Source: an uncultured Porphyromonadaceae bacterium
GTDB lineage: Bacteria; Bacteroidota; Bacteroidia; Bacteroidales; Muribaculaceae
Reading direction: 5' to 3'
Assembly (NCBI GenBank): GCA_937921035.1
Contig: CALEUL010000027.1
Span: 61,507-125,506 of the forward strand
Length of the DNA stretch: 64,000 nt
Shown: in pieces, positions 32,714 through 42,276 of the stretch
Layout: every line of letters starts with the position of its first letter
How positions within the stretch are numbered: position 1 is the first letter of the stretch
Made by a program: the position numbers and the translations under genes
The notes under the pieces: model-generated
The model's input: the letters and a program-made list of their open reading frames with translations, nothing else
Told to the model about the DNA's origin: nothing
The model's database searches: none

Positions 32714-34909
32714 CTATCGCATTTGTTTGCAGAAGAAATCCAACATACGCGCATACACCACGGCACGGGCGTTGCAACCGTATATGGAATGATTCATATT
32801 CGGGAAAACGTACATATCGGAGAGTATTCCGAGGCTCTGCAGACGCGAAGTGAGCTGCAGAGCGTTTGCGGGATGCACGTTATCGTCCAGCGTGCCGTAC
32901 ATGGTTAGCAGGGGGCATGCCAGATTTATAGCCCTTGGCAAAACAGAAGAAGAGTTGTAGCCTTCCTCATTCTGCTGCGGCGTGAGCATATATCGCTCGG
33001 TATACACGGTATCGTAGAAGCGCCAGTCGGTAACGGGAGCCACAGCCACAGCTGCGGCGTAGGGGCATTCGGCAGCAGTGGCACACATGAGCGCCTGATA
33101 TCCGCCGTAGCTCCATCCGTAGATACCGATACGCTTAGCGTCGACATATGGCAGAGAGGCAACATAACGCGCCGCGGCAATCTGATCGATGGTCTCGTAA
33201 TGCCCGAGCTGCTTGTAAACGGCAGTCCGGAAAGCCGCTCCGCGTCCACCGGTTCCACGCCCGTCCACGCACACGACTATGAAGCCTTTGGAAGCATAGT
33301 ACTGCTCCCAGTCGAAAGTCCATTTGTTCAGCACCTGCTGTGAGCCGGGGCCGCTGTACTGGCTCATAATCACGGGATAGCGTTTAGCAGAGCTGAAATC
33401 GAGGGGTTTCACCATGTAGCCGTTCAGCTCGGTACCGTCGTCGGAACGCATTATAAAGAATTCCTTAGACTGAAGTTTGCCGACGGTTTCGGCAGCATAT
33501 TTCCTGTTGTCCTGCAACACGCGTATCTGTTTGCCGTCGGCACGACAGAGGCCGGTCGCCGGAGGTGTAGTTATATTGCTGTATGTAAGCGACATGGCGG
33601 TGCAACCGGGAGCGAACTCGGCGGAAGACGTACCGTCGGTGCGGCTTACAGGCGACACGACACCCTTCACATTGAGCTTATATACGGAGCGCTCCATAGG
33701 GGAAGGAGCAGCAGCCTGATAATAATGGTTGCCAGCGGCGTCGCTGCCGTAATAGTCCGTAGCGTCAATCTTTTCGGGGGTAATGGCACGAACCTTGGCG
33801 CCGGCGTATGAATATTCATAATACCTGGTATAACCGTCGGCGTCGGAAGCGACATAGAACGCCTTGTCGCCGAGTTTCAAGTTCTCGTAACATATAGGCT
33901 CTATCCACGCTTTGCTCTCGCCCACATATACCGACTTAGAAACCGTCGACTTCGGGTTGACACGGAAAATCTCGTAACGGTTCTGGTCGCGGTTAAGCGT
34001 GGCCACAATCAGAGTGGATTCGTCAGGGCCATACTCGGCGCGAGGGATGTAGTATGGATTGCCGCTCGGGAATGTTATCTGCTTGGTCTTGCGCGTCTCC
34101 ACATCGTAGCTGTGCAGTGTAACCACAGAATTTGGCTTGCCGGCCACGGGATATTTGTAGCTGAGCGTGCCGGGATATAATTCGTATTGGTCGAGGGGGT
34201 CGCAAGTACCCTGATATATGGGAAGAGTGTAGAGAGGGACTTCCGTTTCGTCGAACCGGGCGTATACAAGGGTCAGGTTATCCGGGGCCCACGACATTAT
34301 TGATGTTGTGCTGAACTCCTCCTCGTAGGTCCAGTCGGTTGCTCCGTTGATAATGCAGCCGTACTTGCCGTCGGTAGTAACTGCCACCTCGGTGTCGTAG
34401 TCAAGTTTTGCGGCATATACATTGTTGTCGGCCACGAACGCCACCATACGCGAATCGGGCGAGAATAGAGGGTCGCGCTGCCTCTTGAACTGTTTGGAAA
34501 GGGGTTTCAGCAGGCGCGAGCGTACCTCGTACACATAATATTCAGCTGTTTTTGAACGGCGGTATACCGGCTCGGCATTACGCCACAGCATCACCCTGCG
34601 AGCATCGGGACTTATTATGAACCCCTCGAAATCGGGTATTGTATTTTCACGAGTATGCCCGACATCGAAAAGCGTCTCCGTCTCCTTGCCAGTGGCGATA
34701 TCTTTTACAATCAGCTTGCGGCCATCGTCGCTACGCTGCACATAGCTTTTTCCGTCGGGCATGAAAGTAATATCGGCTGTAGCAGGCGAATTATCGGGAT
34801 AGCAAAAAGGAGCCAGTTCCGAAACGGCCGCATTGCGCATAGGCACAGCGCCTTGCGCCACTCCGCAGGCCATCAGAAGTATTCCGGCTAATATGATATT
34901 TGTTTTCAT
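32714..34909 (-). CDS. Dipeptidyl peptidase IV family (S9) serine protease
   Basis: A 731-residue secreted peptidase that removes N-terminal dipeptides, usually X-Pro. Signal peptide MKTNIILAGILLMACGVAQG; beta-propeller domain with DPPIV_N features (about 50-470, TDWTYEEEFSTTSIMSWAPDN and FDETEVPLYTLP, the glutamates holding the substrate N-terminus); alpha/beta hydrolase domain (about 480-731) with the nucleophile in YGWSYGGYQ (about Ser 601), the Asp in YGTLDDNVHP and the His in NMNHSIYG. Complete. A TAATTTTG box about 26 bases before the ATG may be its promoter. Confidence 0.94.
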   Translation of the reverse strand: MKTNIILAGILLMACGVAQGAVPMRNAAVSELAPFCYPDNSPATADITFMPDGKSYVQRSDDGRKLIVKDIATGKETETLFDVGHTRENTIPDFEGFIISPDARRVMLWRNAEPVYRRSKTAEYYVYEVRSRLLKPLSKQFKRQRDPLFSPDSRMVAFVADNNVYAAKLDYDTEVAVTTDGKYGCIINGATDWTYEEEFSTTSIMSWAPDNLTLVYARFDETEVPLYTLPIYQGTCDPLDQYELYPGTLSYKYPVAGKPNSVVTLHSYDVETRKTKQITFPSGNPYYIPRAEYGPDESTLIVATLNRDQNRYEIFRVNPKSTVSKSVYVGESKAWIEPICYENLKLGDKAFYVASDADGYTRYYEYSYAGAKVRAITPEKIDATDYYGSDAAGNHYYQAAAPSPMERSVYKLNVKGVVSPVSRTDGTSSAEFAPGCTAMSLTYSNITTPPATGLCRADGKQIRVLQDNRKYAAETVGKLQSKEFFIMRSDDGTELNGYMVKPLDFSSAKRYPVIMSQYSGPGSQQVLNKWTFDWEQYYASKGFIVVCVDGRGTGGRGAAFRTAVYKQLGHYETIDQIAAARYVASLPYVDAKRIGIYGWSYGGYQALMCATAAECPYAAAVAVAPVTDWRFYDTVYTERYMLTPQQNEEGYNSSSVLPRAINLACPLLTMYGTLDDNVHPANALQLTSRLQSLGILSDMYVFPNMNHSIYGCNARAVVYARMLDFFCKQMR

Positions 34910-34934
34910 AGCTGCACTTTTATGTATATTATCG

Positions 34935-34942
34935 CAAAATTA
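34935..34942 (-). promoter_or_regulatory. Possible -7 element for the DPP-IV gene
   Basis: TAATTTTG on the minus strand (34942-34935), 26 bases before the start codon. No well-spaced TTTG partner. Confidence 0.4.
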
Positions 34943-34989
34943 AGGAAAATCGCCGTATTTTCCCCACGCTCCCCCAATTAATTTCACTT

Positions 34990-35215
34990 TCCACCCCAAA
35001 CCCGCTGCTTGCCGGAGGTATGCAGCGGCGGTGGCAGCCCGCCCTCAACCCTGGAAACGCTGCGCTTTTTCCAGGGTTGAGGGATGATATACATTTTTTT
35101 CGACGGGAATACACTGACCGGCCATGCAATAGGAGTGTCGGTGTATTCCCTAAACGGGAAACATTATAGCTTCGTCTCGCCCTCCCCGTAAACGCCTAAA
35201 GGCTTTTTACGGGGT
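34990..35215. repeat. Cluster of strong inverted repeats
   Basis: A gene-free stretch with at least three hairpins. The first is a perfect 16-bp inverted repeat (35042-35057 / 35068-35083, arms CCCTCAACCCTGGAAA and its complement) with a 10-base loop. The second has 10-bp arms GGGAATACAC / GTGTATTCCC (35105-35114 / 35141-35150). The third is a nested hairpin CCCCGTAAA / TTTACGGGG (35184-35192 / 35206-35214) with an inner GCCT/AGGC. Another imperfect pairing, CGCTGC/GCAGCG, lies near 35002-35027. Any could act as terminators for the leftward tkt transcript; a mobile or REP-like origin is also possible. Confidence 0.75.
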
Positions 35216-35221
35216 TGTGAG

Positions 35222-35781
35222 CGGCTTTCAGCCGCCTCGGCTTACCTCCGGCAAGCACTAATTCATATATACAGCAACCGGAGGGGCTGCGTAACGGCTC
35301 CTCCGGTTTTTATATAGGGTTAGATTTTAGCGGCCTAAATATGCTTTTACGCGGTTGTAGACGGCTTTCAGCCGCCTCGGCTTACCTCCGGCAAGCACTA
35401 ATTCATATATACAGCAACCGGAGGGGCTGCGTAACGGCTCCTCCGGTTTTTATATAGGGTTAGATTTTAGCGGCCTAAATATGCTTTTACGCGGTTGTGA
35501 GCGGCTTTCAGCCGCCTCGGCTTACCTCCGGCAAGCACTAATTCATATATACAGCAACCGGAGGGGCTGCGTAACGGCTCCTCCGGTTTTTATATAGGGT
35601 TAGATTTTAGCGGCCTAAATATGCTTTTACGCGGTTGTAGACGGCTTTCAGCCGCCTCGGCTTACCTCCGGCAAGCACTAATTCATATATACAGCAACCG
35701 GAGGGGCTGCGTAACGGCTCCTCCGGTTTTTATATAGGGTTAGATTTTAGCGGCCTAAATATGCTTTTACGCGGTTGTAGA
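35222..35781. repeat. Four tandem 140-bp repeats carrying the tkt 3' end
   Basis: Units at 35222-35361, 35362-35501, 35502-35641 and 35642-35781 are near-identical; the only differences I see are in the last few bases (GTAGA versus GTGAG). The rightmost unit contains the true transketolase end: its last 35 bases (35747-35781) are the final 11 codons plus stop. Each other unit thus holds a silent copy of that tail (VYNRVKAYLGR, stop, minus strand), plus a hairpin (AACCGGAGGGGC / GGCTCCTCCGGTT, for example 35276-35308) followed by TTTTTA on the plus strand. The array looks like amplification of tkt end plus downstream DNA. Confidence 0.93.
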
Positions 35782-37780
35782 CGGCGTCGGGGGTGAAGCC
35801 GAATTTTTCGTCGAGCACTTTGTAGGGTGCGGATGCGCCGAATCGCTCCAGACCGTAGATGCAGCCGTCGGAACCGATTACCTCGCGGAGAGTTGAGGGC
35901 AGGCCGGCAGTGAGGCCGAAGGTTGGTTTTCCGGCTGGAATAATGCTGTTGCGGTAGTCCTCGGGCTGGTCGAGGAAGAGACCGATGGAAGGAATTGAAG
36001 CGACGGAGGCTTTTACTCCAGCAGCCTCGAGGAGACCGGCCACCTTGCACAGCAGCGATACTTCGGAACCGTTACCCACAAGGGTGATATCGGCAGTGGC
36101 GGCGTCGCCAAGCACGGTGTAGCCACCGCGTTCTGTCTGAAGAGCGTCGGCATATCGGTTACCGGTTGCGCTGGGGAGATCGTCGACATCCTGACGTGTG
36201 AAAATCATAGCCGTAGGTGTGGCGGTGTTGTCCATCGCCATCTTCCAGCATACGGTAGCCTCGGCGGCGTCGGCAGGACGGAGAACGAGCACCGAACGAC
36301 GGCCCGAGAAGTTGCGCATCTGCTCCATAAGGCGTATCTGAGCCTCCTGCTCCACGGGTTCGTGTGTGGGGCCGTCCTCGCCAACGCGGAAAGCGTCGTG
36401 GGTCCATACATATTTAACGGGAAGTTCCTGCAACGCGGCCATGCGCACGGCGGGCTTCATATAGTCGGAGAATACGAAGAAGGTACCGCAGGCAGCTATC
36501 ATGCCACCATGCAGAACGATACCGTTCATAATGGATGCCATAGTAAGCTCGGCAACGCCGGCATGGAGGAAAGCGCCGGAGAAGTCGCCGTGAGTGAGCG
36601 CACCTGTTTCTTTGAGGAAAGCTTCGGTCTTGTCGCTGTTAGCAAGGTCGGCGCTTGAAACAATCATGTTGCCAACTTTCTGACCGAGCACCTTGAGCAC
36701 GTCGGCGGAAGCGGTGCGAGTGGCCACATTGGCTTTATGCACGATTGCGGCATAGTCGATTTCGGGAAGTTTGCCCTGAAGATATCCATTGAGCGTTGCG
36801 GCAGCCTCGGGATTTGCTTTCTCCCAGGCCTCGTGTGCTTTGCGTCGCTCGGCAACGATTGCGCGCATGCGTTCGGCCCGTTCGGCATAGAGTTCCTTCA
36901 CTTCGGGGCGGATAACCCAGGGATCTGCGGGATCGGCACCGAGGTTGCGCAGCGTAGCCTCGAGATCGGCACCGCTCTTGCTGAGCGGCTGTCCGTGAGT
37001 GCTGCACTGGCCTTCGAAGTTTGAACCGTCGGCTTTGACAACTCCGCGGCCCATAATTGTGTGTCCGAGAATTATGGTAGGACGTTCCTTTTCGGCGATA
37101 GCTTTTTCGAGGGCGTCGGCAATAGCTACCGGGTCTGTACCATCGCATTCGATGGTGTTCCAGTTCCAAGCGCGGTATTTTGCAAGCACATCCTCGCGGT
37201 CGACCTGGTCTACGAGTGTAGAAAGCTGGACGTCGTTGGCGTCGTAGAACATGATAAGGTTGCTAAGGCCAAGATATCCGGCGATACGACCGGCACCCTG
37301 AGATATTTCTTCCTGGATTCCGCCGTCGCTGATGAAAGCGTATGTTTTGTGAGCGACAGTCTCGCCGAAACGAGCAGCGAAGAAACGTTCGGCGATAGCA
37401 GCGCCTACGGCCATTGCATGTCCCTGGCCGAGAGGCCCTGACGAATTTTCGATACCTCGTTCAATGCATCGTTCGGGGTGTCCGGGGGTTACACTGCCCC
37501 ACTGGCGGAACTGCTGTAGCTCCTCAATGCTGTACAGGCCGCACAGGGCAAGCACAGAATAGAGCATCGGCGACTGGTGTCCCGGATCGAGGAACAAGCG
37601 GTCGCGCCAAGGCCAGGATGGATCGTCGGGGTCTGTTACTAAGAAACGGGAGTAGAGAACGTTGATAAAATCGGAGCCGCCCATCGAGCCACCGGGATGA
37701 CCCGACTTGGCTTTCTCGACCATCATAGCCGCGAGGACGCGGATATTATCGGCTGCCGAATTCATTTTCTTGATATCCAT
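35747..37780 (-). CDS. tkt: Transketolase
   Basis: A 677-residue thiamine-diphosphate enzyme of the pentose phosphate pathway moving two-carbon units between sugar phosphates. Marks: KSGHPGGSMGGSDF (about residues 24-37), PGHPE, GPLGQGHAMAVGAAIAER (about 118-135), the ThDP-binding GGIQEEISQGAGRIAGYLGLSNLIMFYDAND (continuous between about 154 and 184), and the C-terminal Pyr domain with THDAFRVGEDGPTHEPVEQ. ATG at 37780 (MDIKKMNSAADNIR) is preferred over the longer TTG-started frame. The 3' 35 bases are duplicated in the downstream tandem array. Promoter at 37845-37876. Confidence 0.95.
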   Translation of the reverse strand: MDIKKMNSAADNIRVLAAMMVEKAKSGHPGGSMGGSDFINVLYSRFLVTDPDDPSWPWRDRLFLDPGHQSPMLYSVLALCGLYSIEELQQFRQWGSVTPGHPERCIERGIENSSGPLGQGHAMAVGAAIAERFFAARFGETVAHKTYAFISDGGIQEEISQGAGRIAGYLGLSNLIMFYDANDVQLSTLVDQVDREDVLAKYRAWNWNTIECDGTDPVAIADALEKAIAEKERPTIILGHTIMGRGVVKADGSNFEGQCSTHGQPLSKSGADLEATLRNLGADPADPWVIRPEVKELYAERAERMRAIVAERRKAHEAWEKANPEAAATLNGYLQGKLPEIDYAAIVHKANVATRTASADVLKVLGQKVGNMIVSSADLANSDKTEAFLKETGALTHGDFSGAFLHAGVAELTMASIMNGIVLHGGMIAACGTFFVFSDYMKPAVRMAALQELPVKYVWTHDAFRVGEDGPTHEPVEQEAQIRLMEQMRNFSGRRSVLVLRPADAAEATVCWKMAMDNTATPTAMIFTRQDVDDLPSATGNRYADALQTERGGYTVLGDAATADITLVGNGSEVSLLCKVAGLLEAAGVKASVASIPSIGLFLDQPEDYRNSIIPAGKPTFGLTAGLPSTLREVIGSDGCIYGLERFGASAPYKVLDEKFGFTPDAVYNRVKAYLGR

Positions 37781-37844
37781 ATCGTCAGTTTTGATAAATT
37801 GAGCATAGTTCGGACGCAAAGGAGAGACAGCGTTAATTTTTTGG

Positions 37845-37876
37845 CAAAATTAAGGAATATACGGCTAAATTGCAAA
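37845..37876 (-). promoter_or_regulatory. Promoter for tkt
   Basis: On the minus strand TTTG (37876-37873), 20-base spacer, TAATTTTG (37852-37845). The predicted start near 37839 leaves a leader of about 60 bases. Confidence 0.7.
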
Positions 37877-37913
37877 TTTACACAACGCCATAAATTTAGG
37901 AAAAATAAACACA

Positions 37914-37946
37914 GAGCCGGACAACCGAGTTCTGGCTGTCCGGCTC
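37914..37946 (-). terminator. Terminator after the large T9SS cargo gene
   Basis: Perfect 10-bp inverted repeat GAGCCGGACA (37914-37923) / TGTCCGGCTC (37937-37946) with a 13-base loop, followed on the minus strand by TGTGTTTATTTTT. It separates the upstream gene from the tkt promoter. Confidence 0.8.
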
Positions 37947-37988
37947 GAGGAAAAAGAGTTTAACTGCCGCGGCAGCAAGTGTGTTTTT

Positions 37989-40900
37989 TTACTTCACGGG
38001 AACTTTAGCGGTATAATTGCCGACTGTTACGATGTAGAGACCTGCGGGAAGGTGAATGCGTGTCTCTCCGGCATCTATTGTTGCAGAGAATACCGTCTTG
38101 CCGGAGATATCGCAGATGGCAGCGACTGTTGCCTCGGGCGTGCTTATTCGTAGGCCGCCGTCGACTGGAGCGACTTCAATATCTGCCGCTGCGATACCGG
38201 AAAGGCCGCTGTCCTTACCGATTTCTTCGGAGAAAGCCGCTTCGGAAGCACCGTCGGCCGTTTCGGCCACGACACTGTAGCGGCATGTCTGCTCGGGAGC
38301 GTCTGCCCACGTGTAATCCAGCATTTCTGTTTCGGCTGTCGCGCCGAGATTGAGTGTCGAATCGCCCGAAATCCGGTTTACGATATAGCTTACTTCGGGT
38401 AAGACATCGTCGAACATCGGGTTAAAGAAGGATGCGCGAACACGAATCATCAGATTCATTGGACCATCTCGTCCCTCGAGAGCGCCGAAGGCGTTGCTGC
38501 GGCTGTCGATCAGGTAGCAACCGGTAACTTTCTGGGTGTCGCATGCTATCGAAATCTGCTCGAGCGAAGAAATCGCCACCATGAAACCGCCAAGAGATTC
38601 CACCGGAGTCTCAAGCGTGCACTCGTTCCATTTTCCGGCAGCGCAGGCTATATCGTAGATGGTTTCGGCCACAGAGGTAACATTGCCCTGGTCGTCGAGA
38701 GTATAGATAACGGCAACGGCATCTGTTTCGGGAGCATCCGGAGCAGCGAGCCATGAGAATCCATACAGACGCATTGCGCCGGTGAAGACTTTGGCAAGAT
38801 AGTAGTTTCCGTATGTAGGGAGATACAGAGGTTCTCCGGGAACGTTGTTGTCTAACGCTTCTTCGGCAGCGAAATCCACGGCGTCCCAGCTTATGCGTAC
38901 ATTGCCGTTGCGGTTAACTGCCTCCACATTTGCGGGGATGTTATGTATACCCTCCAGCGCTACAGCAGCGGGAGCGGAAGTTGCGGGGATGAATGCCACC
39001 ATGCTGTCGGCGGGCCTATAGCCTGCTGCGACAACGCGCAGGTTATTGTCGTCCTTCTCGTAAACATCATCGATGCTGAATAGGCCTTCGCTGTCGGTGG
39101 AAACGGTGTAGGTTTCCCAACCTTTAAGCGTTACGCCGGCATACGGGACGGGATTACCCTTTGAATCGGTAACTTTGCCGCAGAAAGGAGCCTTTGGGCG
39201 CGCCTTGAGGTCGAAGTCGACAACATCGCCGAATCCTTCGGAGACTTCCACGGTACGCGATGCGTCCATGTACCGATAGTCGACAGGTTCCACAGCCATG
39301 TCGTAGGTGCCAGCGGGGAGCCACCCGAACTCATATACGCCCTGCGCATCGGTACGAGCGGCCGTGTAGCGGTCTTTCAGTGTAACCACAACACCGGCAA
39401 GGGGATTTCCGGCACCAGTTACCGTTCCTGCAAGGACTTCGCCGTTCTCGGTGTTCATAAGTATGCGTATATTCGGCAACATACTGGAGAACTGGAGGTT
39501 GCTGCTGTCGACAACACCAGTTCCATTGTAAGACAGTGCCGTGCGGGGTATATCGGGATAGTTCTGCGAATCGAATGTAACACGCACGTTGCGAGTGTTG
39601 TCGCCGATTTTCTCGGTAAACACCATAAGGCTGCCGCCGGTATAGGCGAAAGGCTCGTCGAGTTTTATGGTAAGCACATTGCGACCGGCAAAGAAATCGG
39701 CTTTACCGTCATACACAAGTTTAAGCTCGGTATCGGGCGTGAATTGGCGAAGGACCTCATCGACAATTGTGTTTGCCATGAAGATTTTGATGTCGCGCCC
39801 AAGTATATCACCGGCGGGGTTGTTGTAGCTCCAGCTAATTTCCTTTACAAGACCACCGTTAACCCCAATTTCCTGGCGGGTATATATTGACTGCGAGAAG
39901 CTGTAGATATCCTGGAAGCTGAAAGGCAGTACTCCAGGGTCGCTGTCGTGTATGCCGACAGAAACGACAATGTCGCCGCTGTTCAGGAACTGGACAGCAA
40001 GGAGCGGGGAAATGTCGTTGGCCGGTACTTCGTCGCCAACCTTCACTACCTTGGCACGCAGGGCCGTGGCAGAACCTTCGGTCGGCGTCCATTCTATTTC
40101 CATCTTCGCGGCAGCCCCAGGAGCGATTGTCTCGCTGGAAGTTGCGGAGGCAAGAACCGTTCCTTCACCGTCGACAATCTGCACCTCGAAACCCGTCTGG
40201 CTTTCGGTGCCCATGTTCTTAACAGTAACGGCATGCACAGCCGATTTGCCTACCTCAAGCTCGGTATCGCCAGTAATTTCAGTTGCAGCCAGATCACATG
40301 CGCTCACGTTGCCGACGGCGAAATTGATTAACTTTATCACCCATCCATCGTTGCTATAAGCATAGACACCGAAGGTGTAATCACCTGTTTCCTCGACGGT
40401 TACAATATCTTCGAAATCTTCGGATATGGCATTGAAAGCCGGCAGGTCGCGTATAACACGAGTCTGAGAGGCCGGCGTGCAGTCGGTACCTAATGTAAAA
40501 CGCACGCTCTCGGTAGAAGAGAACGAAGACACACCAGAGCCAAGCGTGTAGTTCAGTTTATAAACACGGTCTTTCTCCAGATGCACAGGCACGCTTATCA
40601 TCCAGTCGTCGCCAGGTGAATACAAAGAGGAGAACCACATCTCGCCATCTTTCTGATACCATTTGTTACCATCGGCATTGACATCCACGATGCATATCTT
40701 AGCCAAGTCGGCGGCATTAGCGAAATCCGGGGTCCAGGGCGTTACCAAAGCCTTTCCGGCAACGACAGACTCGGTCTTGACTTCGGGCGATTCGCCAACG
40801 TTATTATAAGCCGTAACAGACCAGAAGTAATTTGCCGCCTGCGGGATATCGCTGTCGGTAAACACAGTAGTGCTGATAGCGTCGTAGACCTTATTGTCCG

Positions 40901-42113
40901 GCATGCGTGTAATGCGGTAACGAGTTTGCTCAGGATCGATCACACCACCGTTGCGCCCTGATGAAGGAGCCGTCCAAGAAAGGACCGCCGTCTCACCGTC
41001 GGCCTTAACCGAAAGATCGGACACCGCAGCCGGGGCATCGGCTCCGTACCACACAGTGGCATAGGCAGATGCGCCTCGTCCGGCATCGCTGTAACAGGTG
41101 AACGAATAACGGCATTTACCGGTCAGCCCTTCGGCAGTGTCGGTCCAGGAAGCTGTCGCACCGGGCTTGGGATCGTTTATTGACTGAACAAGCTCACCGT
41201 TGCGACGAATCTCCAAGCGGAAAGATCCCGACAGAGGAGAGCCGTCGATACACATTGTCGGGAATACCCAACTGAAACGCATGCCTTCGGCGGTTTCGGC
41301 CTGGCTGAGATTCATTACGGTATTCGGTGCAGAATAACTAATATTCTCGTAAGGGATGTGCAACGCACCCAGAAGAGCGTTTCCGGGAGTGGTGTACTTG
41401 CCAGTTATGTTTGCTGTGCGCGCATCCAGAGTCATAATCCAGGAGTCATTATTACTGTCCAGAGCAGACCAGTACAACACGCCCGAATCACGGTCGAATT
41501 CCAGCGACTGCGCTTCGCTCTCCGAAGCAACGAAACCAGTTGGACCAATCACTGTAGTCTCACCAGTAGCAGCATCGATACTGTAAAGAATCGAAGCCGA
41601 GCTCATCACATACATATTACCCCACATATCGCATGCGATAGCTGTAAATTTACCGTCGAGAGCAGCAACCGTCTCGCGATCGCCACCAGGAAGTGCGATT
41701 TTAACGAGCTCTTGATTGACATCCGTACCGGCAATCTTTGTAAGGATACCGTAAATGTCGCTTGTAGTAACGTCGAAAGTCATATCGGCGCAGCAGTATT
41801 CCTGAGTGGTTTGTTTGACCACAGATCCGGTTTCGGGATCAATGCCGCAGAAGCCCTGCATAACAAGCCCTTTCGGGTCCATGCCGAGGAGCAGCCAGTA
41901 GTTCCTTTCGGCATATGTACCACCGAAAAGCGAATAGGACAGCGAGGAAACCTTGGAAAGGGCATTAGCGTTGTCAAGGTCGATTTTGTAAACGCCTGTC
42001 GCGTAGGCATCCATTTCAGAGCTACCAATAAGGAAGCCTGTCGCAGTCTTTGCCGGTGCAATGACAGCTGATGCCAACGACAACCCTAAAAACAAGTTGC
42101 GTAAAAAATTCAT
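37989..42113 (-). CDS. Large multidomain T9SS-secreted protein
   Basis: A 1374-residue exported protein. Signal peptide (MNFLRNLFLGLSLASAVIAPAKT); a propeller-like N-terminal region (about 25-270, GNMYVMSSASILYSIDAATG); an FN3 domain (about 358-450, PAAVSDLSV...TAVLSWTAPSSG); a jelly-roll-like part (about 460-600); a CARDB-like domain (about 604-700, VTVKNMGTESQTGFEVQI); two carboxypeptidase-regulatory-like beta sandwiches (about 892-970 and 977-1055, AGTVTGAGNPLAGVVVTL and CGKVTDSKGNPVPYAGVTL); and a C-terminal type A sorting domain (about 1300-1374, ICDISGKTVF...LPAGLYIVTVGNYTAKVPVK). No catalytic motif is visible; adhesion or glycan binding is possible. Monocistronic. Confidence 0.87.
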   Translation of the reverse strand: MNFLRNLFLGLSLASAVIAPAKTATGFLIGSSEMDAYATGVYKIDLDNANALSKVSSLSYSLFGGTYAERNYWLLLGMDPKGLVMQGFCGIDPETGSVVKQTTQEYCCADMTFDVTTSDIYGILTKIAGTDVNQELVKIALPGGDRETVAALDGKFTAIACDMWGNMYVMSSASILYSIDAATGETTVIGPTGFVASESEAQSLEFDRDSGVLYWSALDSNNDSWIMTLDARTANITGKYTTPGNALLGALHIPYENISYSAPNTVMNLSQAETAEGMRFSWVFPTMCIDGSPLSGSFRLEIRRNGELVQSINDPKPGATASWTDTAEGLTGKCRYSFTCYSDAGRGASAYATVWYGADAPAAVSDLSVKADGETAVLSWTAPSSGRNGGVIDPEQTRYRITRMPDNKVYDAISTTVFTDSDIPQAANYFWSVTAYNNVGESPEVKTESVVAGKALVTPWTPDFANAADLAKICIVDVNADGNKWYQKDGEMWFSSLYSPGDDWMISVPVHLEKDRVYKLNYTLGSGVSSFSSTESVRFTLGTDCTPASQTRVIRDLPAFNAISEDFEDIVTVEETGDYTFGVYAYSNDGWVIKLINFAVGNVSACDLAATEITGDTELEVGKSAVHAVTVKNMGTESQTGFEVQIVDGEGTVLASATSSETIAPGAAAKMEIEWTPTEGSATALRAKVVKVGDEVPANDISPLLAVQFLNSGDIVVSVGIHDSDPGVLPFSFQDIYSFSQSIYTRQEIGVNGGLVKEISWSYNNPAGDILGRDIKIFMANTIVDEVLRQFTPDTELKLVYDGKADFFAGRNVLTIKLDEPFAYTGGSLMVFTEKIGDNTRNVRVTFDSQNYPDIPRTALSYNGTGVVDSSNLQFSSMLPNIRILMNTENGEVLAGTVTGAGNPLAGVVVTLKDRYTAARTDAQGVYEFGWLPAGTYDMAVEPVDYRYMDASRTVEVSEGFGDVVDFDLKARPKAPFCGKVTDSKGNPVPYAGVTLKGWETYTVSTDSEGLFSIDDVYEKDDNNLRVVAAGYRPADSMVAFIPATSAPAAVALEGIHNIPANVEAVNRNGNVRISWDAVDFAAEEALDNNVPGEPLYLPTYGNYYLAKVFTGAMRLYGFSWLAAPDAPETDAVAVIYTLDDQGNVTSVAETIYDIACAAGKWNECTLETPVESLGGFMVAISSLEQISIACDTQKVTGCYLIDSRSNAFGALEGRDGPMNLMIRVRASFFNPMFDDVLPEVSYIVNRISGDSTLNLGATAETEMLDYTWADAPEQTCRYSVVAETADGASEAAFSEEIGKDSGLSGIAAADIEVAPVDGGLRISTPEATVAAICDISGKTVFSATIDAGETRIHLPAGLYIVTVGNYTAKVPVK

Positions 42114-42161
42114 AATGTAATATCTGAAAGGTTTATATCAATCGGGAGCAGTGTTACGTCG

Positions 42162-42193
42162 CAAAGATACATAAATATATGGAAAGTGTCAAA
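42162..42193 (-). promoter_or_regulatory. Promoter for the large T9SS cargo gene
   Basis: On the minus strand TTTG (42193-42190), 20-base spacer, TATCTTTG (42169-42162), about 48 bases before the start codon. This is among the closest matches to the phylum consensus in the window. Confidence 0.75.
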
Positions 42194-42226
42194 AAGACGT
42201 CAATATAAGTTTATATCAAATAAACA

Positions 42227-42257
42227 GAAAGCACTCCCGTGATGCGAGAGTGCTTTC
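42227..42257 (-). terminator. Terminator after the OmpA-like lipoprotein gene
   Basis: Perfect 10-bp inverted repeat GAAAGCACTC (42227-42236) / GAGTGCTTTC (42248-42257), followed on the minus strand by TGTTTATTTG. Lies 20 bases after the stop. Confidence 0.78.
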
Positions 42258-42276
42258 CGATATGATTGAAGTATCT

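Noticed and set aside
35222..35781. CRISPR array
   Set aside because: The units are directly adjacent, 140 bp, with no unique spacers, and contain a gene tail; no cas genes nearby.
41358..42071. 237-codon plus-strand frame
   Set aside because: Shadow of the signal-peptide end of the large T9SS cargo gene.
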